From positions 4,278,001 through 4,342,000 of the forward strand of contig NC_023036.2 of assembly GCF_000317305.3 (NCBI RefSeq): 64,000 bases of DNA, read 5' to 3'. This stretch comes from Mycolicibacterium neoaurum VKM Ac-1815D. GTDB taxonomy: Bacteria > Actinomycetota > Actinomycetes > Mycobacteriales > Mycobacteriaceae. Both the position numbers and the translations under genes were made by a program. This document shows positions 52,437 to 60,545 of this stretch, one piece after another; within the stretch, counting starts at the first letter, position 1; each line of letters begins with the position of its first letter. The notes beneath the pieces are model-generated. The model saw nothing but the letters and a program-made list of their open reading frames with translations, made no database searches and had not been told where the DNA came from.

Positions 52437-53020
52437 GCGATTGGCTGGCCGACCGGCGGACCGAGGCCGCCGCCGAACGCATTCTCGATGCCGCCGAGGA
52501 ACTGTTCACCCAGTACGACGCGGCCGCCGTGGGAATGAACGAGATCGCCCGCGCCGCAGGCTGTTCGCGCGCCACGCTGTATCGCTACTTCGAGAGCCGC
52601 GATGCGCTCTACACCGCCTATGTGCACCGCGAGACGCATCGACTGTTCGGTGAGATCGGCGCACAACTCGCCACGATCACCGACCCACGGCAGCGGTTGG
52701 TCGAGGGCGCGCTGGGCGCATTGCACCGGGTGCGGAACAGCCCGGCGCTGGCGTCATGGTTCGCTCATTCGGCCCGCCCGATCGGCGGCGAGATGGCCGA
52801 ACGCTCCGAGGTGATCAGGACGCTGGCCGAGGCCTTTCTGTTGTCGATGGGCGATGATCAACCCGGCGCCACGCTGCGCGCCCGCTGGCTGGTACGGGTG
52901 CTGATCTCACTGCTGCAGTTTCCCGGCCACGACGACGCCGATGAACGCGCCATGTTGGAAACGTTCGTCGCCCCGACGGTCGGCGGCTTCCTCACGCAGC
53001 CCAGTACGCGCGCGCCTTGA
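52433..53020 (+). CDS. TetR-family repressor (Rv1255c-type)
   Basis: 195 residues. The N-terminal TetR helix-turn-helix is AAERILDAAEELF ... GMNEIARAAGCSRATLYRYFESRDALY (about 14-55), followed by a helical ligand-binding domain. The ATG at 52433 overlaps the cyp130 stop (ATGA), so it is translated together with the cytochrome. Autorepression through the inverted repeat over the cyp130 start is the simplest model, with a cyp130 substrate or product as inducer. The last 29 bases overlap the convergent siderophore-interacting gene. Confidence 0.9.
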   Translation: MSDWLADRRTEAAAERILDAAEELFTQYDAAAVGMNEIARAAGCSRATLYRYFESRDALYTAYVHRETHRLFGEIGAQLATITDPRQRLVEGALGALHRVRNSPALASWFAHSARPIGGEMAERSEVIRTLAEAFLLSMGDDQPGATLRARWLVRVLISLLQFPGHDDADERAMLETFVAPTVGGFLTQPSTRAP

Positions 53021-53705
53021 CCGATTTGCGCGGGATCTTGTAGTCCTCGCGCAGCACCTTGGCCACCGCCCTGGTGGTGCGGTTGTCACACGCCACCCAG
53101 CCGAAGTGGTCCGGAGCGTCGAAGGCCGCCTCGGCGACGGCCCGCACCAACTCGGCACCGCCGTCGACCCGGTCGACCCAGGTGACATCGGCTCTGCCGG
53201 TGGGAATCTCGCGGTCGTCGTCATGGGACGACTCGAGGAAGACCTGCGCCGGTGCGTCGCCGATGGCCGCCAGCAACGAGTTGATCGCGGGCAACGACGC
53301 AGCATCGCCGACGATGACATACCCCGCGGGCGCCGGTTCCGGGATGGCGAAATCACTGCCCAGCACCGTCACCTCGAGCGTGTCACCGACCGCGGCGTTG
53401 CGCGCCCACCGGGTGGCGACACCGTCGTGCATGGCGAAATCGATATCGACGGTGCCCTTTTCGGGGTCCGGATTGACCAGGGTGTAACCGCGTTGATGGG
53501 AACGCGCCCCGTCGGGGAACCAGCCGCGCACCCACATCGTCGGGTGGATGGACTGCTCGCTCAGCAGTTCGGGTGCAGAGAAGTGCAACCGCAGGAAGTT
53601 GTCGGTGATATCGGTACGGCCAGTGACGGTCAGTTCGTAATCCCCGCCGCGCCACAGCTTGACCAGCACGCCCTCGATACCGCGTGACGGCTTCAGATCG
53701 ATCAT
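52992..53705 (-). CDS. siderophore-interacting protein (ferric-siderophore reductase), stand-alone
   Basis: 237 residues of the SIP/ViuB family, related to the N-terminal domain of IrtA in this window (RGYTLVNPDPEKGTVDIDFAMHD, YVIVGDAASLPAINSLL, C-terminal DYKIPRKSVKARAYW). The FAD-binding RxYTL-type and NAD(P)-binding GDAAS motifs are present. It probably reduces Fe(III)-mycobactin in the cytosol, supplementing IrtA. Strong AGGAGG ribosome site before the ATG at 53705 and a near-consensus IdeR box 21-39 bases upstream, so it is iron-repressed. Its 3' end overlaps the TetR gene by 29 bases. Confidence 0.88.
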   Translation of the reverse strand: MIDLKPSRGIEGVLVKLWRGGDYELTVTGRTDITDNFLRLHFSAPELLSEQSIHPTMWVRGWFPDGARSHQRGYTLVNPDPEKGTVDIDFAMHDGVATRWARNAAVGDTLEVTVLGSDFAIPEPAPAGYVIVGDAASLPAINSLLAAIGDAPAQVFLESSHDDDREIPTGRADVTWVDRVDGGAELVRAVAEAAFDAPDHFGWVACDNRTTRAVAKVLREDYKIPRKSVKARAYWAA

Positions 53706-53725
53706 GAGCCCTCCTAAGTCGATGC

Positions 53726-53744
53726 TTAGGTAAGGGTAGCCTAA
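53726..53744 (-). promoter_or_regulatory. IdeR iron box upstream of the siderophore-interacting gene
   Basis: TTAGGTAAGGGTAGCCTAA matches the IdeR consensus at 16 of 19 positions and is 21-39 bases upstream of the ATG. It overlaps the stop codon of the acyltransferase gene. Confidence 0.8.
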
Positions 53745-54939
53745 TTTCTACTCGGACGGTCTCGCACCCGGGTCAGCCGGTGCAATAACCAGGCCAACGG
53801 GACGGTGGCGACCATGGTGCCGAAGAACAGCGCCCACATCGAGCCGGTGTAGATCGGGAAGCGCAGCACCTCGACCATCACCAGCTCCATCAGGATCAGA
53901 TGGATCAGGAAGATCTCATAGGAGATCTCACCGAGGAACACCATCGGCCGACTCGCCATCGCCCGGTAGTACCAGCCGGTCTGCCCCGGCGCCGACCCCG
54001 TCAGCGCAGACCCGGTAAGCGCCAAAGGCGCCGACCCCGTCAGCGCCAAAGGCGCGACCACCAGCGTGGCGATCGCCATGTAGAACACCGTCTTCACCAC
54101 CGCCTCGCTCAACAACGCCGGCGAGGTGGTCGGCGCACCGGCCAGCGGTGTGGCGGCGATCAGATAACAGATCACCGCCAGCGGCAGGCACAGCATCGCG
54201 TAAGCGCGAACACCGGCGGCCTCCCACACCGCCAACAGCATGCCGCCGACGAACCAGGCCAGATAGGTCGGCAGCCACAGCGGTGCGGCGTCGGGCAGGA
54301 AATCGGTGCTGTGCACCAACCACAGCCACGCCGGGCTGATCGCGAACAGCACACCCAACCCGGTCAGCAGCAGACCCGGTCGCCACCGTCGCCGGCACAG
54401 CACCACCAGCAGCAGCCAGGCCAGCACCGGCAACACCAGATAGAAGGCCACCTCGACGGCCAGGCTCCACATCTGCGTCATGCCCTGGTGCAGATACGAA
54501 TACAGATAGTTGTCGGTGTAGATCTGGGTCAGAGTCAGGTTGCGCAGCAACCCCTCCCAGGTGTGTCCGGGGTTGGGCCCGGCCTCGCGGAAGTGATACA
54601 CCGCGTAGGCCACCAGCACGGTCACCACATAGGCAGGCATGATGCGGCGCACCCGATGCCAGGCATAACGCCGGACCGACGGGGACGGAAGGCCGGCAGC
54701 AGACGCGCGCACCCACGGGCGGAACAGCAGAAAACCCGACAGCACGAAGAAGATCGGCACACCGATCTCGGCGCGCGACCAGAACGACCCGGTGAACCCC
54801 TGCGGGTACTTTCCGGTGGTGTACGCCGCGTGCGTCAACACCACCAACAGCGCGGCGACCGCGCGCACACCGGTCAGCGCGTCGACCCGCCCGGTGGCAG
54901 AAACCGATTCCAAACCGCCCTGGGCGTCGCGCTGCGACG

Positions 54940-54943
<4 letters not shown>
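53741..54943 (-). CDS. membrane acyltransferase, acyltransferase-3 family (Rv1254-type)
   Basis: 400 residues with about ten membrane spans. The family signature is at the N-terminus (RVDALTGVRAVAALLVVLTHAAY, with the catalytic His), then the conserved PIFFVLSGFLLFRPW and a C-terminal LGEISYEIFLIHL. Members O-acylate sugars or glycolipids at the membrane. The GTG start (54943) overlaps the helicase stop (GTGA), so the two genes are coupled. Residues around 300-320 contain an expanded LALTGSAP repeat not expected in the family. Confidence 0.87.
53995..54056 (-). repeat. in-frame short tandem repeat in the acyltransferase gene
   Basis: A GC-rich unit encoding LALTGSAP occurs twice and a shortened LTGSAP once more, in a predicted loop. 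The bases GGCGCCGACCCCGTCAGCGC recur in both full copies. It probably arose by slippage and may vary in copy number between strains. Confidence 0.6.
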
Positions 54944-56634
<1,691 letters not shown>

Positions 56635-56708
56635 TTCACGAGCAGTCTAATGTGTGCGCGTCGCCACCCCCGACCAGACGTGGCACACCGGTACGGTGCG
56701 GTGTTGTG

Positions 56709-57263
56709 ATGACGACTGCCAACGGTGCACTGGTACTGGCAGCCGCCCTCTTACTGGCGGGTTGCGGGTCCAGCGATTCCACGGTGTCCAAGACCCCGGA
56801 CGCACCGGCGCCGGTGTCGGCGCCGGCCAGCGCGACGGTCACGGCCGCCCCGCCGCCACCACCGCCGGAACCCACCCCGGCCGCCGACCCGTGTGCGGTG
56901 AACCTGGCCGCCCCCGAGGTCGTCCGCGCGGTGTCCGAGCTGCCGCGTGACCCGCGCAGCAATCAGCCGTGGAGCGCGGAACCGTTGGCGGGCAACTACA
57001 ACGAGTGCGCCCAGCTGTCGGCGGTGATCGTCAAGGCCAACACCAATGCCCAGAACGCCAACACCCGTGCGGTGATGTTCCACCTCGGAAAGTTCATCCC
57101 CACCGGCGTGCCCGATACCTACGGGTTCAACGATATCGACACCACCGCCAGCACCGGGGACACCGTGGCGCTGATGTTCACCGGTGGCGTGCCCGGGGTG
57201 AACAGTGTGGTGCGGTTCCGGTGGAACGGCGCCGGTGTCGAACTGATCGGCAACACAGGCTGA
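56709..57263 (+). CDS. lprE: lipoprotein LprE (LppP/LprE family)
   Basis: 184 residues. The signal sequence ends in lipobox LLLAGC (Cys at about 19), then a Pro/Ala/Thr-rich linker (about 30-60) and an LppP/LprE domain (PCAVNLAAPEVVRAVSELP ... GNYNECAQLSAVIVKANTNAQN ... FIPTGVPDTYGFN). It is exported and membrane-anchored. M. tuberculosis LprE (Rv1252c) is linked to host interaction; the biochemical role is unknown. Start at ATG 56709; a GTG immediately before it is also in frame. It is the last gene with normal base composition before the NACHT insertion. Confidence 0.9.
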   Translation: MTTANGALVLAAALLLAGCGSSDSTVSKTPDAPAPVSAPASATVTAAPPPPPPEPTPAADPCAVNLAAPEVVRAVSELPRDPRSNQPWSAEPLAGNYNECAQLSAVIVKANTNAQNANTRAVMFHLGKFIPTGVPDTYGFNDIDTTASTGDTVALMFTGGVPGVNSVVRFRWNGAGVELIGNTG

Positions 57264-57284
57264 CGACATCATCCAGATCAGCTC

Positions 57285-57306
57285 CTTCTCATCGGATAAT
57301 GAGAAG
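57285..57306. promoter_or_regulatory. inverted repeat enclosing a -10-like box before the NACHT gene
   Basis: CTTCTCAT (57285-57292) and ATGAGAAG (57299-57306) are perfect arms with a six-base loop. GATAAT (57295-57300) lies across the loop and right arm and is a good -10 match, but no -35 is convincing at 17 bases. It could be an operator over the NACHT promoter or the lprE terminator. Confidence 0.4.
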
Positions 57307-57323
57307 TCGATAGGCGACACCGG

Positions 57324-57340
57324 TCGCTTTGATATCGGAC
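57324..57340 (+). repeat. left copy of a 17-bp direct repeat flanking the NACHT gene
   Basis: TCGCTTTGATATCGGAC. It agrees with 60373-60389 at 15 of 17 positions, including the first ten. It lies just upstream of the NACHT ribosome site. Confidence 0.5.
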
Positions 57341-57355
57341 CAAGGAGCTCGATTC

Positions 57356-60355
57356 GTGCTGACAGGCGTTGAGATACCCGTTGGAAAGATCGTAGGTCCC
57401 GTTATTGGCCAAGCTCTGGCGCGCGGCGTGAAAGCAGCACTCCAGGACGCTCGGCGACGCCGGGTTGGGATCTCACGCACCGAGAAAACGATGATGCAGA
57501 CATTGGACCCGGGCGACCTACTAGCAACATTCAGCACGCTATCGTTGTATTTCGAACTGCCTGACGACGTCTCTGTAAGGGACATAGAAAAGACTCTCGC
57601 GATGCCAGAGCTTTCTGGGATCGTCAAAGAACTCATGGCAGCAGAGGTTGCCGATCTACCATCCCAGATGACCTCCAAGATCAAGGCTAATTTCGGGGAT
57701 TGTTTCACCAGAAGCGTTAGCACCAACTCTATCGAGGAATTGCGCGAGATAGGGTTGGCAATTTTTGATCAGTTGCAATCTTCATGCAGTGAGCTCGTAG
57801 TGAAGCTACGCGAGGCAGATCCAGCTTTGTTTGAAAAACTTAGCCTCTCGTCACAATTCCACACCTTGATCTCGTCCTCACAATCTATCGAAGAACATTT
57901 GAAATCAGTTGAGCTACGTAATTCGCAGGCCAAGACTGAAACCTACCGACTGTGGGAGAAAACGTATCTTAACGTCGCCGTGGATGCTCACGGATACCTC
58001 GAACCGCCAGACTTTGATCGAAAAACTAAGATACCTTTTGATCAACTCTATGTCAGTCCAGACTTTATAGATAAACGTGAGCCCGACGATCCTGAGGTAA
58101 TTTCCCTAGCCTCATTGATGGCGACCATTGATCGAACGGTGATCTTAGGCGATCCGGGCGGTGGAAAGTCCACCGTTTCTCGTTACATTGCGTTCAAGGC
58201 AGCGTCCAAAGAGTTGGGCGACTTTATCCCCTTCTATGTGATATTGCGAAACCTGAAAATTAACGATTCGCCTAACGATCAAGACGAGTCATTATTAGAT
58301 CATATCGAGGCGTGGTTGAATATCCATTATCAAACGCCCGCGCCGGCTGGCTGCGTCGAGGACATTCTCTATTCAGGTCGAGCTCTGGTACTTCTGGATG
58401 GCCTAGACGAGCTGATAAATACTGGAAAACGCCGCGAGATTACCGAACGGGTCGAACTATTCTCCCGACGTTATCCGCTCGCAAGGATTCTAGTCACCTC
58501 CCGCAGAGTCGGTTACGAGCAAGCTCGCTTAGACCCCGATATATTCGCGACATACGGATTAGCCGATTTTTCAGAGGACAAGGTCGAACATTACGTACGT
58601 AAATGGTTCGCTACAAACGAACAGTTAGCAGAAGATGCAGCACAGTCTATGGCCGCAGCGCTAATAGCAGAAAGCGACAACGTTCCAGACTTGAGACAGA
58701 ATCCACTCATGCTAGCGTTGATCTGCATCATTTATCGCGGTGAAAATTTCATACCCAAAAATCGGCCGGCCGTTTACGAAAAATGCGCAACGCTCTTGTT
58801 TGAAAAGTGGGACAGCAGCAGGCGTATTCATGTGGAACTTAGAGCAGCAGATTACGTAGATGCTGCAATGAAGCATCTTGCGTATTGGATGCTCAATTCT
58901 CAAAACGAGCCGGTGGGCGTAATTGAGGCCGACCTAGTCGATGAATGCACACAGTTACTCGCGAAGAACTTTCAGAACGAAACCGAAGCGCGCCACGCCG
59001 CGGTCGAATTTATCGAGTTCTGTCGCGGAAGGGCCTGGGTTTTCTCTGATGCCGGCTCAACGGCTGATGGTCAGCCACTATACCGATTTACGCATCAAAC
59101 ATTCATGGAGTACTTCGCTGCATTCCACTTGACGAGGATTGCTGATACGCCGAATACCATCGGTCGAATCCTACTACCAAGAATAAGTAGTCAGGAATGG
59201 GATGTTGTTGCTCAATTAGCAATTCAGATCTTTGACAAATCCCGTGCAGATGGCGCTGAGCGTGTGTTTAACTATTTTATAAAAGATCGTCGCCGCAGAT
59301 CCTCAGCGCGGCGCGACGCAATTCTTAGTTTTGTAGTTCGATGCATCGCCTTCATACCAGTCTCGCAGACATTCGCCAAACAGCTGACGATTGAAATAAT
59401 TTCGAACTCGACCGACGGTATCCGTAATACACTGCCAACCAGACCAGGCTTCAATTGGCCAATCTCGTCCATAGTGCGTCTACTTCGAACCCGAGAAGAG
59501 CTGATTCCAGCGATACAGCAACAGATGGAAGAATCACTAGTCGATCTATTTGCAGGCTCAGATGAAGAGCAAAGAATAGGTCGATTTATTGTCACTGAAC
59601 TTCTTTCAACGCCCGCAATTGTTTTGAATCAGCGGGACCTTCCTGGCCCAGTACACCCTAGTTGGCGGACTTGGAGTGCCAAGCAGAGGCGAGAGTTTTC
59701 AAAGTACTTCGGCGATAACAGCTTAACAACAGTCAACTTCTGGCTTCTAGGCGAGCAACAAAAGCTGGTAACAACAATGGAAGCTGCGAAAAACTTATCT
59801 GATATTTTGGGATTCGATCGGTTGATTGATGCTTTTTTCGTTCGTGGTTGGTCGGAACTGTCAGGGATGACTTACTCAGCGCTTTGCGAGCAAACCCTGC
59901 ATGCAGCAGAACGCTTGAGTATCGAACCGGCCGACCTCGAGGACTCAATTCGCACTTGGCATGAACAACGCCTTCAAGCGATCGGAACGGCAATCGAATC
60001 GAGCGGTGGACCGCCATTTCTCAAACAAGATCAAGCTATCTATGGCCGCCGCTTTCGATTGGCCCGTAAACGCACAAGTTTAAGCACTATTAAACCAGAA
60101 TATTTGTGGATTGCAGTCGTTATCCTTTTGATTGAATGGGAGTTAAGTATCCAATCAAGCTCCGAGCGACAAATATTCATGAGACGTTATCCAGACCCTT
60201 TGCAAACGTTGATGGACCGACGGCGCGGTCATGATACTGACGGGCTGAGTACAGATGAAGTGGTGGCTCGATTGCCAATCGGCACTCACCATCAGAATGT
60301 GCTTACCGAATGGGCTGAGAACAAAGTCAGCTTCGTACAGCCGGTTCCGACTTAG
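57356..60355 (+). CDS. NACHT-domain STAND NTPase, NLR-like, candidate antiphage defence protein
   Basis: 999 residues. Residues 1 to about 225 are helical with no recognised effector. The NACHT core follows: Walker A GDPGGGKST (265-273), Walker B ALVLLDGLDEL (Asp348, with Asp351-Glu352 two residues on, as in NACHT proteins), and sensor ILVTSR (Arg383). The winged-helix motif RFTHQTFMEYFAA (577-589) is typical of NACHT/NLR proteins. The remaining 410 residues have no recognised repeats; a hydrophobic stretch runs from about 917 to 930. The GTG at 57356 has AAGGAG eight bases upstream; a TTG at 57329 lacks one. G+C is strikingly low (19 of 60 bases at 58021-58080, against 45 of 60 at 60601-60660) and TTA/ATA codons are common, indicating transfer. 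Bacterial NACHT proteins are a known class of antiphage sensors; defence here is inferred. Confidence 0.88.
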   Translation: MLTGVEIPVGKIVGPVIGQALARGVKAALQDARRRRVGISRTEKTMMQTLDPGDLLATFSTLSLYFELPDDVSVRDIEKTLAMPELSGIVKELMAAEVADLPSQMTSKIKANFGDCFTRSVSTNSIEELREIGLAIFDQLQSSCSELVVKLREADPALFEKLSLSSQFHTLISSSQSIEEHLKSVELRNSQAKTETYRLWEKTYLNVAVDAHGYLEPPDFDRKTKIPFDQLYVSPDFIDKREPDDPEVISLASLMATIDRTVILGDPGGGKSTVSRYIAFKAASKELGDFIPFYVILRNLKINDSPNDQDESLLDHIEAWLNIHYQTPAPAGCVEDILYSGRALVLLDGLDELINTGKRREITERVELFSRRYPLARILVTSRRVGYEQARLDPDIFATYGLADFSEDKVEHYVRKWFATNEQLAEDAAQSMAAALIAESDNVPDLRQNPLMLALICIIYRGENFIPKNRPAVYEKCATLLFEKWDSSRRIHVELRAADYVDAAMKHLAYWMLNSQNEPVGVIEADLVDECTQLLAKNFQNETEARHAAVEFIEFCRGRAWVFSDAGSTADGQPLYRFTHQTFMEYFAAFHLTRIADTPNTIGRILLPRISSQEWDVVAQLAIQIFDKSRADGAERVFNYFIKDRRRRSSARRDAILSFVVRCIAFIPVSQTFAKQLTIEIISNSTDGIRNTLPTRPGFNWPISSIVRLLRTREELIPAIQQQMEESLVDLFAGSDEEQRIGRFIVTELLSTPAIVLNQRDLPGPVHPSWRTWSAKQRREFSKYFGDNSLTTVNFWLLGEQQKLVTTMEAAKNLSDILGFDRLIDAFFVRGWSELSGMTYSALCEQTLHAAERLSIEPADLEDSIRTWHEQRLQAIGTAIESSGGPPFLKQDQAIYGRRFRLARKRTSLSTIKPEYLWIAVVILLIEWELSIQSSSERQIFMRRYPDPLQTLMDRRRGHDTDGLSTDEVVARLPIGTHHQNVLTEWAENKVSFVQPVPT

Positions 60356-60372
60356 AGTGAATTTCGAGCTTT

Positions 60373-60389
60373 TCGCTTTGATTTGGGAC
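60373..60389 (+). repeat. right copy of the 17-bp direct repeat flanking the NACHT gene
   Basis: TCGCTTTGATTTGGGAC, 17 bases after the NACHT stop, differing at two positions from the copy at 57324-57340. Low-G+C sequence continues for about 100 bases beyond it. Confidence 0.5.
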
Positions 60390-60438
60390 TTTAGGCGGAC
60401 CCGTTAATTCGTCAACTCCGTTAGCCATCACCCATTGG

Positions 60439-60460
60439 CCAAGACTATTGATAGTCTTGG
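60439..60460. terminator. perfect hairpin downstream of the NACHT gene
   Basis: CCAAGACTAT (60439-60448) and ATAGTCTTGG (60451-60460) form a ten-base stem with a two-base centre, followed by TTGTGCT. It is a probable terminator for the NACHT transcript. A weaker CCGGCAG/CTGCCGG pair (60468-60474, 60492-60498) follows. The rest of the 190-base gap 60356-60545 shows nothing else apart from the direct repeat and the helicase -10. Confidence 0.6.
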
Positions 60461-60533
60461 TTGTGCTCCGGCAGCTCTTTTGTTGAGGCTACTGCCGGTC
60501 TGAGCCAGGCCCGGCGATGTCGGAGGCGTCCCC

Positions 60534-60539
60534 TAGCCT
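60534..60539 (+). promoter_or_regulatory. -10 element of the nuclease-helicase gene
   Basis: TAGCCT six bases before the GTG at 60546, a leaderless layout. It shows that the helicase gene has its own promoter and does not depend on the NACHT gene. Confidence 0.5.
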
Positions 60540-60545
60540 GGACGC

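Noticed and set aside
57329..57355. TTG start for the NACHT protein
   Set aside because: It lies inside the left direct repeat without a ribosome site, whereas the GTG at 57356 has AAGGAG at the right distance.
57356..60355. NACHT gene as an Avs-type nuclease system or a toxin-antitoxin pair
   Set aside because: There is no nuclease or protease motif at the N-terminus, no TPR array at the C-terminus and no small partner gene on either side.
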